Source: JACVRW01 sp052038485 (GTDB taxonomy: Bacteria > Actinomycetota > Thermoleophilia > Solirubrobacterales > Thermoleophilaceae). Taken from it: a stretch of DNA of 64,000 bases. How positions within the stretch are numbered: the stretch's first letter is position 1; each line of letters opens with the position of its first letter. This document shows, piece after piece, positions 36,830-46,109 of the stretch. The translations under genes were made by a program, and so were the position numbers. The stretch covers positions 1 to 64,000 of the forward strand of contig JBQGCL010000173.1 in NCBI GenBank assembly GCA_052038485.1, in the 5' to 3' direction. The notes beneath the pieces are model-generated. The model was not told the DNA's origin. It ran no database searches and worked only from the letters and a program-made list of their open reading frames with translations.

Positions 36830-37702
36830 ATGCCACGCGCGCGGCCGCTCGGCCTGGCACCATCCCCCGGCGTGCGCCGATCGATCGCCCTGCTGGCGGC
36901 CGCCATCGTGCCGCTCACGGCCGCGCCCGCCCGCGCCCAGAGCGGCGGTACGCCGGTGCCCGGACCGGGCGACCCGTGCCCGGCGGCCTACCCCGGCGAC
37001 GACGCCGCGCGCAAGCCGCTTGCGCACTGGATGGCGCGCGCCGCCGCCCTGCGCGACGTCCCGCAGGAGCTCCCGGTGATGGCCGCCCTCGCGGAGTCGG
37101 GCATGCGCAACCTCGACAAGAAGGGCAACCCGTTCGCCGGGTTCTTCTCGATGCACCGGTCGCTCAGCAAGGGCGACTACCGCGGCTTTCCGCGCAAGCC
37201 CGAGCTCCAGCTGCTCTGGTTCCTCGACACGGCCGTGCTGGTGCGGCAGCGCGAAATCGCCGAGGGCGAGGAGGACTACGGCACGAGCGCGGACGGCTAC
37301 GGAATCTGGATCGCCGACGTCGAGCGTCCGGCACCGCACAACCGCGACGGCTACCAGCCCTACTTCGACGACGCGGACGCGCTGCTGACCGAGTCGTGCC
37401 GGCCCGAGGGCCACACGACCGACAGCTCTCCGCCCGCGCTGCGGATCAGCGTGCGCGGGCGCCAGCGCGACAGCATCTCGGTGACCGCCCGCTGTCCGCG
37501 CGAGGCCTGCCTGGTCGGCGCGCGCGCCGAGCCCACGCGGCGCGTGCGGGCCGCGCCCGCGATGACCTCGGAGGGCGAGGCCGTTGAGCTGGTCCTCCCC
37601 GCGCGCACGCGTCGCTCGGCCAAGCTCGTGGTCACGGTGACGGCGGTCGACGAATCCGGCAACGCGACCCGGAAGCGGAAGCGCGTGACCTTGCTCAGGT
37701 AG
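36830..37702 (+). CDS. secreted protein with a possible lysozyme-like domain
   Basis: The 290-residue product has a signal peptide RRSIALLAAAIVPLTAAPARAQ with likely cleavage after ARA. If translation starts at GTG 36872 the signal is of ordinary length; ATG 36830 adds 14 residues. The mature domain (about 45-190) contains AALAESGMRNLDKKGNPFAG, reminiscent of the catalytic Glu region of lytic transglycosylases, and a Tyr/Gly/Asp-rich part. The last 100 residues look like a beta-sandwich (SISVTARCPREACLVGA). The enzyme assignment is tentative. Confidence 0.55.
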   Translation: MPRARPLGLAPSPGVRRSIALLAAAIVPLTAAPARAQSGGTPVPGPGDPCPAAYPGDDAARKPLAHWMARAAALRDVPQELPVMAALAESGMRNLDKKGNPFAGFFSMHRSLSKGDYRGFPRKPELQLLWFLDTAVLVRQREIAEGEEDYGTSADGYGIWIADVERPAPHNRDGYQPYFDDADALLTESCRPEGHTTDSSPPALRISVRGRQRDSISVTARCPREACLVGARAEPTRRVRAAPAMTSEGEAVELVLPARTRRSAKLVVTVTAVDESGNATRKRKRVTLLR

Positions 37703-37705
37703 CGT
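37700..37705 (+). promoter_or_regulatory. -10 element TAGCGT before the M24 peptidase
   Basis: TAnnnT hexamer exactly six bases before ATG 37712, overlapping the stop codon of the previous gene. Confidence 0.5.
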
Positions 37706-37711
37706 CTGCGC

Positions 37712-38824
37712 ATGCCGCCCGACGTCCTGATTCACGGAGATACCCACCGCTCGGCCCCGCTCCGGCACGAGCTGCCGCTGGGGATCATCGACCCGTTCTC
37801 ATACTTCGAGATGAACGGTCGCCGTGTGGCGGTGATCTCGTCGCTGGAGGCCGGCCGGGTCGAGGAGGCCGCCCCGGGCGTCGAGGTGATCGACCCCTAC
37901 GAGCTCGGGCTCGACGAGCTGATCGGGCGCGGGATGCGCTGGGACGAGCTCGAGTCCGAGCTGTGCGCGCGAGCCGCGCAGCGGCTCGGGGTGAGCCGCG
38001 TCGTGGTGCCGCCGGAGCTGCCGGTGGCGGTGGCGGACCGCCTGCGCGCCGACGGCATCGAGGTGGTGCCCGATGCGAAGGAGTTCATCCGGCGGCGCCG
38101 CTCGAAGACCGCGGCCGAGGTGGCCGGCGTCAGGCGCGCACAGGCGGCCGCCGACGCGGGCATGGCCGCAGCGGCCGAGCTCCTGCGCGGCGGCGGCGAG
38201 CCGACCGCCGAGGCCGTGCGGGCACGCATCCGCGAGGTCTGCGCCGAGCACGGCGCCCCCGCGAGCGAGGACATCATCGTGGCGCCCGGCGCCGCCGGGG
38301 CGAGCGGGCACGAGACCGGCACCGGGCCGCTGCCGCCGGGTGAGCCGGTGATCATCGATATGTGGCCGTGCGACGAGGCGTCGGGCTGCTTCAGCGACAT
38401 GACACGGACGTTCGTCGTTGGCGAGCCCGCGGCCGACGTGGTCGCCTGGCACGGGCTCTGCGAGCGGGCCCTCGAGGCCGTGTACGGCCTGCTGCGCCCG
38501 GGCGTGACCGGGCAGGAGCTGTTCGCCGCCGCCTGCGACGTGTTCGAGGCGGCCGGCGAGCTGACCCAGCGCACGAAGCCCGACGGCGAGCCGCTGCGCG
38601 ACGGGTTCTTCCACTCGCTCGGGCACGGGGTCGGGCTGGAGGTGCACGAGGAGCCGTCGCTGGGCCGCACGGGAACGGACCCGCTCGTGGCCGGCGACGT
38701 GGTGGCGATCGAGCCGGGCTGCTACCGGCACGGGTACGGCGGGGTGCGGCTGGAGGACCTGGCGCTCGTGACCGAGGACGGCTACGAGCGGCTGACCGAG
38801 TTCCCCTACGCGCTCGCGCCGTGA
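37712..38824 (+). CDS. M24 family metallopeptidase (Xaa-Pro aminopeptidase-like)
   Basis: A 370-residue pita-bread-fold protein with an N-terminal creatinase-like domain (about 1-130). Metal ligands appear in order: Asp in VIIDMWP, Asp in CFSDMTRTF, His in SLGHGVGLEVHE, Glu in AIEPGCY and Glu in VRLEDLAL. It probably removes an N-terminal residue before proline. The start has TAGCGT six bases upstream. The last 19 bases overlap the convergent ltrA gene. Confidence 0.9.
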   Translation: MPPDVLIHGDTHRSAPLRHELPLGIIDPFSYFEMNGRRVAVISSLEAGRVEEAAPGVEVIDPYELGLDELIGRGMRWDELESELCARAAQRLGVSRVVVPPELPVAVADRLRADGIEVVPDAKEFIRRRRSKTAAEVAGVRRAQAAADAGMAAAAELLRGGGEPTAEAVRARIREVCAEHGAPASEDIIVAPGAAGASGHETGTGPLPPGEPVIIDMWPCDEASGCFSDMTRTFVVGEPAADVVAWHGLCERALEAVYGLLRPGVTGQELFAAACDVFEAAGELTQRTKPDGEPLRDGFFHSLGHGVGLEVHEEPSLGRTGTDPLVAGDVVAIEPGCYRHGYGGVRLEDLALVTEDGYERLTEFPYALAP

Positions 38825-39993
38825 TCGAGCTGGTGGCGCATCCGGTCGCGTAGCTCGGCGAAGCGGATCGTCTCGTAGGCGATCAGGGCGGCCAGCAGGA
38901 CGGCGACCAGCGCGATCGTCACGATCGCGTCGACCTCGATGGCGACCGGGATCAGCGCGACCAGCACGACAGCGGTCAGCGTGCGGGCGCTGCTGAAGCG
39001 GTGCACGTTGCGCCAGCGGAACGCGACGTGCGCAAGCAGGTAGATCGCGGCGCCGCCGAGCGTGGCGACAGCGGGAACGGTCTTGAGCGGCTCGTCCACG
39101 TGCTCGAGCGTCTTCTTCATCCCGAGGGCCAACAGCACGATCCCGGCGACCATCGGAAAGTGGAGGTAGGAGAACGAGTCGCGCGCGATCTCGTTCTGCT
39201 CGCGACCGACCTCGGCGTTGGCGAGCCGGCGCTCGGCGACGAGCGCGACGATGTCGAAGTAGAGCCACCAGAGCGCCCCGGCGACCGCGATGCCGAGCAC
39301 GGCGGCGGCGACGACGCCGGCGTCCACGTCGTGGCCCGCCCCCACGCCGATCGCGACGATCGACTCGCCGAGCGCGATGATGATGATCAGGCCGTGGCGC
39401 TCGGCGAAGTGGCTGGGCCGCAGCTTCCAGCCCTCTGAGCGGAACAGGTAGGGCTCGAGCATGTCGAGCGCGAGCGCCACCGCCCAGATCACGATCTGCG
39501 TGCGGTCGTCCTCGAACAGCGCGCCGACGATCAGCAGCCCGCAGCCGAGGGCGGTGCCGACTGCGAGGCCGTTGGTGGAGGCGCGCAGGGCGGGATCGTC
39601 CCGGCTCGCGAGCAGCATCAGGGCGATCTGGCCGAAGCGGACGAAGGTGTACGCGACGGCGAACAGCATCGCCGAGTCGCCGAACGCGTCCGGGACGCAG
39701 AGGGCGACCACGAGCAGCGCCGCCATCGCGGCGAAGATCGCGAAGCGGACGGCGCCCTCCTCGGGATTGACGACGCTGGTCAGCCACGCGTAGCCGACCC
39801 ACGACCACCACATCAGGGCGAGCACGAGCAGGCCCCTGGCGAGCTCGCCCCAGGTCGCGTGCACCGCCATCAGCGCCGTGCACTGGGTCAGGGCGAGCAC
39901 GAAGACGAGGTCGAAGAACAGCTCGAGCGGGGTGACCCGTTCCTCGGAGCGCGGCACGGCGGTCAGTCGCGGCGTGCGCGAGGCCGTGCTCAT
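38806..39993 (-). CDS. ltrA: low temperature requirement A (LtrA) family membrane protein
   Basis: The 395-residue protein has the LtrA signature VTPLELFFDLVFVLALTQ followed by about ten membrane helices and the family motif FAERHGLIIIIALGESIVAIG. LtrA was named in Listeria for growth in the cold; its biochemical role is not known. The start is ATG 39993; the ParB-like gene begins 41 bases away on the other strand. Confidence 0.92.
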   Translation of the reverse strand: MSTASRTPRLTAVPRSEERVTPLELFFDLVFVLALTQCTALMAVHATWGELARGLLVLALMWWSWVGYAWLTSVVNPEEGAVRFAIFAAMAALLVVALCVPDAFGDSAMLFAVAYTFVRFGQIALMLLASRDDPALRASTNGLAVGTALGCGLLIVGALFEDDRTQIVIWAVALALDMLEPYLFRSEGWKLRPSHFAERHGLIIIIALGESIVAIGVGAGHDVDAGVVAAAVLGIAVAGALWWLYFDIVALVAERRLANAEVGREQNEIARDSFSYLHFPMVAGIVLLALGMKKTLEHVDEPLKTVPAVATLGGAAIYLLAHVAFRWRNVHRFSSARTLTAVVLVALIPVAIEVDAIVTIALVAVLLAALIAYETIRFAELRDRMRHQLDHGASA

Positions 39994-40022
39994 CGCCGTG
40001 ATCTTCGCAGGTGGGCGATGGG

Positions 40023-40028
40023 TACCTT
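40023..40028 (+). promoter_or_regulatory. -10 element TACCTT before the ParB-like gene
   Basis: TAnnnT hexamer exactly six bases before ATG 40035, as expected for a leaderless mRNA. Confidence 0.5.
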
Positions 40029-40034
40029 GAGGGC

Positions 40035-40931
40035 ATGGCCCGCGACACCGGACTCCCCGAGACGGACGCGCAGTTCGACTTCGGGCGCGCGCGCCGGCGG
40101 AGGGCCATGTCGCGGCTGGCGGCGTCGCTGCGGCGCGAGCCGAGCGACGTGAACGTGATCCTCCCGTTCGACGAGGTCGTGGAGGCGCTCGGGCGGCGCG
40201 GCGAGCGGCGGGTGGGGCTGCAGACGATCCCGCTGGACTCGATCGTCGGGACCGTCGACCGCAGCCGCGAGTTCGACCGGGCGTTCCGGCCGACCTCATC
40301 GCGCGTGCGGCCGCGGTGGGAGCGAATCGCGATGGCGCAGCGCAAGGGCCAGGCGATGCCGCCGATCGACGTGTACCGGATCGGCGAGCTGCACTTCGTC
40401 AAGGACGGGCATCACCGCGTGTCGGTGGCGCGCGAGCTGGGCTACGACGCGATCGAGGCGTACGTGACCGAGGTGATCACGGAGCTCGGGGCCGAGCGGG
40501 AGATCCGGATCGCCGACCTCGCGCTGAAGAGCCACCAGCGACTGTTCTTCGAACGGGTGCCGCTGTCGCCGGAGGCGCGGTCGCAGATCAAGCTGTCGGA
40601 CGAGTGGCGCTACGCGGCGCTGGCTGAGGCCGTGGAGGCGTGGGGCTTCCGGGCGTGCCAGGTGCGCGACCAGCTGATGAGCAGAGCTGAGGTCGCCTCG
40701 GCCTGGTTCCACGAGGAGTACCTCCCGGTGGTCGAGATGCTGCGCGAGGCCGAGCTGATCCGTCGCGGCACCGAGACCGAGACCTACATGCGCGTCGCCC
40801 ACCTGCGCTACCTGCTCCTGCGCACCCACTCCTGGGACGACGAGGTGATCGAATCCGTGCGCCGCGAGCTGGAGACGCCGTCGTGGGAGGAGGACACGAT
40901 GGTGAGGAGGCTTCGCAAGGAGCTCAAATGA
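40035..40931 (+). CDS. ParB/sulfiredoxin-fold nuclease-like protein
   Basis: The 298-residue product contains a ParB-like N-terminal domain: LQTIPLDSIVGTV, then PIDVYRIGELHFVKDGHHRVSVARELG, where GHHRVS replaces the GERR box of ParB. Residues after about 170 are helical and without known motifs. Homologues occur in actinobacteria away from parA and oriC, so a role in chromosome segregation should not be assumed. Confidence 0.75.
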   Translation: MARDTGLPETDAQFDFGRARRRRAMSRLAASLRREPSDVNVILPFDEVVEALGRRGERRVGLQTIPLDSIVGTVDRSREFDRAFRPTSSRVRPRWERIAMAQRKGQAMPPIDVYRIGELHFVKDGHHRVSVARELGYDAIEAYVTEVITELGAEREIRIADLALKSHQRLFFERVPLSPEARSQIKLSDEWRYAALAEAVEAWGFRACQVRDQLMSRAEVASAWFHEEYLPVVEMLREAELIRRGTETETYMRVAHLRYLLLRTHSWDDEVIESVRRELETPSWEEDTMVRRLRKELK

Positions 40932-40962
40932 GTCAGCCCCGCCGGTGGGGGCGCTGGTCTGG

Positions 40963-41622
40963 CTAGTCCACCTTCGGTCGGCGAATCACCAGCAGGCCGA
41001 CGAGGCGCGAGACGACCATCGCGATGTACGCGACGCCCGCGAGCTGCTCGAGCATGACCAGGCTGCGGCCGAACGGCTTGATCGGGACGACGTCGCTGAG
41101 GCCGGTGCTTGAGAGGGTGGTGAAGCTGAGGAAGAGCAGCTCCATCCAGCTGCGGTCGCCGTTTGGGTCGACCGCCGCGGTGAAGCTGTGGGGCTCGATC
41201 GCCTGGTACACGGTGAAGGAGTAGGCGAAGGCCCAGGCGACGAGCGTGAAGGTGGCTCCCACGGCGAACAGCTCGTCGCGGGTGATCTCGTGGTCGGCGA
41301 GCATGTAGGCGATCAGCGCGCCGGCCGCGTAGAAGTACAGGACGGCTTCGAACGCGGAGGAGTACGGCAGCAGAGCGTCGTCGCCGGTGACCGCCTGGAT
41401 CAGGAGCAGCACGGTGGCCGGGATGCCGAGCGTGATGCCGACCCAGGTCAGCCCGGGCGTGCTGCGCACGGCCAGCACGACGAGGCCGAGGATCGCGATG
41501 CCGAAGATGCTGAACAGCGAGCGGCCGACGCCGCCCTCCTCGATGAACGGATAGATCAGGACACCCGCGAGCTGGGCGGCAAGGAGCACCGCGGACGGTT
41601 CGCGACGAGCGAACTTCAGCAC
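40963..41622 (-). CDS. two-pore-domain-type ion channel protein with atypical selectivity filter
   Basis: The 219-residue membrane protein has about four N-terminal helices and then the pore module of the Ion_trans_2 family: WMELLFLSFTTLSSTGLSDV followed by a final helix (LVMLEQLAGVAYIAMVVSRL). The potassium filter TVGYGD is replaced by STGLSD, so ion selectivity is open. GTG 41622 is six bases after TAGCTT. It diverges from the M28 peptidase gene. Confidence 0.75.
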   Translation of the reverse strand: MLKFARREPSAVLLAAQLAGVLIYPFIEEGGVGRSLFSIFGIAILGLVVLAVRSTPGLTWVGITLGIPATVLLLIQAVTGDDALLPYSSAFEAVLYFYAAGALIAYMLADHEITRDELFAVGATFTLVAWAFAYSFTVYQAIEPHSFTAAVDPNGDRSWMELLFLSFTTLSSTGLSDVVPIKPFGRSLVMLEQLAGVAYIAMVVSRLVGLLVIRRPKVD

Positions 41623-41628
41623 GCGCTG

Positions 41629-41634
41629 AAGCTA
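41629..41634 (-). promoter_or_regulatory. -10 element TAGCTT before the channel gene
   Basis: TAnnnT hexamer exactly six bases before the GTG start. Confidence 0.5.
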
Positions 41635-41773
41635 GATGGACGGACGGACGGGTTAGGGGTGGCGAGCCCCGGGGTAGGTCCGCCGACGGCGGCCCGGGAG
41701 ATCCTCGAAGCCGCCGTTTCCGGCCGTTCGCCCACAAAGGCGGTCGGCCATCATCACTACCTAAGGAGGGACG

Positions 41774-43420
41774 GTGAGACGATCTCTCATCGGTGCCGTA
41801 GCGGCCCTGGCAGCCGCGCTTCTGGTGGCCCCGGCGGCGTCGGCAATCGACGACGTCAACACCAAGAAGCTGCGTAAGGGCGTTACGGCGGCGGGCGTGC
41901 TCGACCACATGCGCGCCCTACAGCGGATCGCGAACGCCAATGACGGCAATCGCGCCGCAACCACTTCGGGCTACGAAGCGTCGCTCGACTACGTCCAGCG
42001 CCGGCTCGAGAAGGCCGGCTACAAGGTCACTCGCGACGAGTTTCCATTCGCCGCCTGGGAGCAGATCGGCCCGGCGACGCTGATGCGCGAGGGCCAGCCG
42101 GCCTATACGGAGGGGCCGCCCGAGGGCGGCGGCGACTACGCGATCGCGCAGTTCTCCGGCTCGGGCAACGTGACCGCTCCGCTGGTCACCACCAACGACA
42201 TCGTGCTCGAGCCGACCGGCGAGCCCGGCAGCGGCACCAGCGGCTGTGAGGAGACCGACTGGGGCGGCCAGGACCTGACCGGCAAGATCGCGCTGATCGA
42301 GCGCGGCACTTGTGCGTTCGTCGACAAGATCAACCTCGCCAAGCAGCTCGGCGCTGCCGCGGTGCTGATCTTCAACGACGGCTACGCGGATCGCACCGAG
42401 CCGTTCCAGATCGGTGCGCCGCCGTTCATCGGCATCCCGGTGGCGATGACGAGCTACGCGGTCGGGTCGGCGCTCTATACCGCGCTGCAGTCCGGTCCGG
42501 TCAACGTCACGTTCAGCGTGAACACGACCACCGAGGAGGTCCCGCAGTACAACCTGATCGCCGACAGCAAGTGGGGCGATCCCGAGCGGACGATCGTGGT
42601 CGGCTCGCACCTCGACTCGGTCGAGGAGGGCCCGGGCATCAACGACAACGGGTCGGGGTCGTCGACCGATCTGGAGGTCGCTGAGCAGATCGCGAAGCTC
42701 GGCAAGAAGCCGCGCAACCGGCTCCGGTTCGCGTTCTGGGGCGCCGAGGAGGCCGGCCTGGTCGGCTCCACGGCGTACGTGGCGGACCTGATCGATTCGG
42801 GCGAGATCGACGATGTCGAGGCGAACCTCAACTTCGACATGCTCGCCTCGCCCAACTTCGTCCGCTTCGTCTACGACGGCGACAACTCGACCGGTGAGGG
42901 CGACGTCGGCCCGCCCGGCTCCGCGGAGATCGAGCAGTTGTTCCTGCGCTACTTCGCGTCCCAGGGCCTGGCGACCGACCCGACGGCGTTCGACGGCCGC
43001 TCGGACTACGGGCCGTTCATCGCGCCGGAGGCGCTCGTCGCGGCGGGCGGTCTGTTCTCGGGTGCCGAGGGCGTCAAGACCGAGGAGCAGGCGGCGACCT
43101 ACGGCGGCGCGGCCGGGTCCTGGTACGACCCGTGCTACCACCAGGCGTGCGACACGTTCGCAACGGTCCTGGGCATGCCGCCGTTCCCGGACGCGGACGG
43201 CCTGGAGTCGGCCGAGGACGCCGCGGCGATGGACGGCAACGGTGCCGTCGGCCTCGGTCAGCTGGCCGACGGCGTGGCCCACGCGACCTGGACGCTGGCG
43301 CGCTCGAAGAGCCCGCTGGTCGGCCCGGTCGAGACGGCCGCCCGCACGGCGAAGGCCAAGAAGCGGGCCCGCCGCGCGGCCAAGCACCGCGAGTTCCGCG
43401 GCCCGATCGGGGTCCGCTGA
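41774..43420 (+). CDS. secreted M28 family zinc aminopeptidase with PA domain
   Basis: The 548-residue protein has a signal peptide (VAALAAALLVAPAASA). A PA insert (about 130-255) contains LTGKIALIERGTCAFVDKI. The M28 catalytic domain shows HLDSVEEGPGINDNGSG (His, Asp ligands), FWGAEEAGLVGS (Glu pair), NFDMLASP (Asp) and a final His in CYHQACDT. The tail is Ala/Lys/Arg-rich. GTG 41774 has an excellent ribosome site AAGGAGGG three bases upstream. A 9-base duplication (CCGCTGACA) spans the stop codon. It likely degrades peptides outside the cell. Confidence 0.93.
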   Translation: MRRSLIGAVAALAAALLVAPAASAIDDVNTKKLRKGVTAAGVLDHMRALQRIANANDGNRAATTSGYEASLDYVQRRLEKAGYKVTRDEFPFAAWEQIGPATLMREGQPAYTEGPPEGGGDYAIAQFSGSGNVTAPLVTTNDIVLEPTGEPGSGTSGCEETDWGGQDLTGKIALIERGTCAFVDKINLAKQLGAAAVLIFNDGYADRTEPFQIGAPPFIGIPVAMTSYAVGSALYTALQSGPVNVTFSVNTTTEEVPQYNLIADSKWGDPERTIVVGSHLDSVEEGPGINDNGSGSSTDLEVAEQIAKLGKKPRNRLRFAFWGAEEAGLVGSTAYVADLIDSGEIDDVEANLNFDMLASPNFVRFVYDGDNSTGEGDVGPPGSAEIEQLFLRYFASQGLATDPTAFDGRSDYGPFIAPEALVAAGGLFSGAEGVKTEEQAATYGGAAGSWYDPCYHQACDTFATVLGMPPFPDADGLESAEDAAAMDGNGAVGLGQLADGVAHATWTLARSKSPLVGPVETAARTAKAKKRARRAAKHREFRGPIGVR

Positions 43421-43453
43421 CATGAAGCGAATCCGCTGACACAAGGCGCACAC

Positions 43454-43480
43454 GGGAGGGCGGCAGAGTGCCGCCCTCCC
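43454..43480 (+). terminator. strong hairpin after the M28 peptidase gene
   Basis: Perfect 12-bp stem GGGAGGGCGGCA/TGCCGCCCTCCC with a GAG loop, 33 bases past the stop. It also argues against a GTG start at 43468 for the next gene, because that codon lies in the stem. Confidence 0.7.
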
Positions 43481-43500
43481 GGCGCCTGCAAGCAAGCGGG

Positions 43501-43506
43501 TACGCT
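43501..43506 (+). promoter_or_regulatory. -10 element TACGCT before the gene at 43513
   Basis: TAnnnT hexamer exactly six bases before GTG 43513. Confidence 0.5.
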
Positions 43507-43512
43507 CCGCCC

Positions 43513-43956
43513 GTGGGCGTCCGCGAGCACATGTGGCCGGTCCTCAACCAGCTCATGAAGGGCCACACGCTCGCCTACCGCACGACCGGCGGCCTCATCG
43601 GTCACCGCTTCCCCGGCGCCCCGCCGACCTTGCTGCTCGACCACGTGGGCGCGAAGAGCGGCACCAAGCGAACGACCGCGCTCAGCTACATCGAGGACGG
43701 CCCCGACCTCGTCATCGTCGCCTCGAAGGGCGGCAATCCTCGAAACCCGGCGTGGTTCCACAACCTCCGCGCTCACCCCGACGTCACCGTGCAGGTGGGC
43801 TCGAAGCACAGGCCCGTCCGTGCACGCGTGGCGACCCCGGACGAGCGGACCCGTCTGTGGCCCAAGGTCATCCAGGCGTACGCGGGCTACGCCGGCTACC
43901 AGAAGCGGACCGAGCGGGAGATCCCGCTCGTCGTGCTGGAGCCCCGCGCCGACTAG
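43513..43956 (+). CDS. nitroreductase family deazaflavin-dependent oxidoreductase (Ddn-like)
   Basis: The 147-residue protein matches the small split-barrel family of Mycobacterium Ddn: AYRTTGGLIGHRFPGAPPTL, LLDHVGAKSGTKRTTALSYI, VIVASKGGNPRNPAWFHNL, HPDVTVQVGSKHRPVRARV and YAGYAGYQKRTEREIPLVVL. Such proteins use reduced F420 to reduce quinones or nitro compounds. The GTG at 43513 follows a -10 element by six bases; an earlier GTG lies in the terminator stem. Confidence 0.88.
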   Translation: MGVREHMWPVLNQLMKGHTLAYRTTGGLIGHRFPGAPPTLLLDHVGAKSGTKRTTALSYIEDGPDLVIVASKGGNPRNPAWFHNLRAHPDVTVQVGSKHRPVRARVATPDERTRLWPKVIQAYAGYAGYQKRTEREIPLVVLEPRAD

Positions 43957-44214
43957 CTACGCCCAGAACCGGTCGCTCTCGGCCGGCTTTGCGTCCACCA
44001 TCCGCCACTCGGTGATCCGGCCGCCCTCGACGCGGAGCACGTGGGCGGCGAAGTTGTGGAGGGAACGGCCCGAGCGCTCCGCGTGAACCTCGACCATGAC
44101 GAGCACCCAGTCGGGGTAGACCGAGACCGGCGGCTGAGTCGGCTCGACGGTGAATCGGGCAGACGGAAGGTCCATCGCCTCGAGCCGGGCCAGGTACCCG
44201 TCGCGGCTTGGAGG
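43957..44214 (-). pseudogene. 5'-truncated SnoaL/NTF2-like gene
   Basis: From ATG 44175 the frame gives 72 residues ending HVLRVEGGRITEWRMVDAKP, the C-terminal half of a SnoaL-like domain. In the same frame, codons upstream of that ATG still read SRDGYLARLEA, as expected of the family, but a TGA at 44215-44217 cuts it off beside the HD-GYP stop. About 30-40 N-terminal residues of a normal domain are missing, so this is probably a remnant; a short functional protein from ATG 44175 cannot be excluded. Confidence 0.5.
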
Positions 44215-44219
44215 TCACG

Positions 44220-44822
44220 CTAGTGCGCCTCCGCCACGACCTCCCGGAGGGCGTGCACCACGTACGGGTCGAACTGCTTTCCCGCGCAGTCCCTGAACTC
44301 GTGGTCCACCTCGAAGCGGGGGCGGGCTCGGCGGTAGGGCCGGTCCTCCGTCATCGCCACATATGCATCGGCGACGGTCAGGATCCGCGACGCCAGCGGG
44401 ATGTCGCGGCCGACCAGGCGGTCGGGGTAGCCCTCGCCGTCGTATCGCTCGTGGTGGTGCCTGACGATCCGGGCCACGTCCTGGAGCCCGGGGATGCGGC
44501 CGACCAGGTCCGCGCCCCATACCGAGTGGCCCTTGATCAGCTCCCTCTCCTCGTCGTCCAGCGGACCGGGCTTGTGCAGCACGAGGTCGGGCACTCCGAC
44601 CTTGCCGATGTCGTGCAGCCGCGCCGCATAGCTGAGGTCACGCAGTTCGCGCCTTCCCAACCCCAGTCGCTCTCCGATGCGGTGCGACAGGCCCACAACC
44701 CGGTCCGAATGCTCGCCCGTGTGCCCGTCGCGCAGGCCCAGCGTACCCGCCAGGACATCGACCGTCGCGGCGAGCAGCGTCTCGTCGTTGCGCGGCGCGA
44801 TGCGGCCGAATCGGGGGCTCAC
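44220..44822 (-). CDS. stand-alone HD-GYP domain protein
   Basis: The 200-residue protein is almost only an HD-GYP domain: HTGEHSDRV, the HD pair in LHDIGKVGVPD, HSVWGADL, HHHERYDGEGYPD with the GYP motif and ILTVADAYVAMTEDRPYR. Such domains hydrolyse cyclic di-GMP. No receiver or sensor domain is attached. It follows the sugar ABC ATPase gene on the same strand. GTG 44822 has a strong AAGGAGG site, but 27 bases upstream, with a hairpin between. Confidence 0.88.
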   Translation of the reverse strand: MSPRFGRIAPRNDETLLAATVDVLAGTLGLRDGHTGEHSDRVVGLSHRIGERLGLGRRELRDLSYAARLHDIGKVGVPDLVLHKPGPLDDEERELIKGHSVWGADLVGRIPGLQDVARIVRHHHERYDGEGYPDRLVGRDIPLASRILTVADAYVAMTEDRPYRRARPRFEVDHEFRDCAGKQFDPYVVHALREVVAEAH

Positions 44823-44833
44823 GCCGGAAACTT

Positions 44834-44848
44834 CACGGCGCGGCCGTG
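44834..44848 (-). other. hairpin between ribosome site and HD-GYP start
   Basis: CACGGC-GCG-GCCGTG, a 6-bp stem in the 34-base gap after the ABC ATPase stop. It sits directly downstream of AAGGAGG and could terminate the sugar operon or tune HD-GYP translation. Confidence 0.35.
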
Positions 44849-44856
44849 TCCTCCTT

Positions 44857-46098
<1,242 letters not shown>

Positions 46099-46109
46099 CT
46101 CTCTCCTTC

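Noticed and set aside
41623..41773. GGACGGACGGACGG run as a tandem repeat locus
   Set aside because: Only three short units in a divergent promoter gap; expected by chance in GC-rich DNA.
43468..43512. GTG 43468 as start of the Ddn-like gene
   Set aside because: The codon lies inside the 12-bp terminator stem, and a -10 element is placed for GTG 43513.
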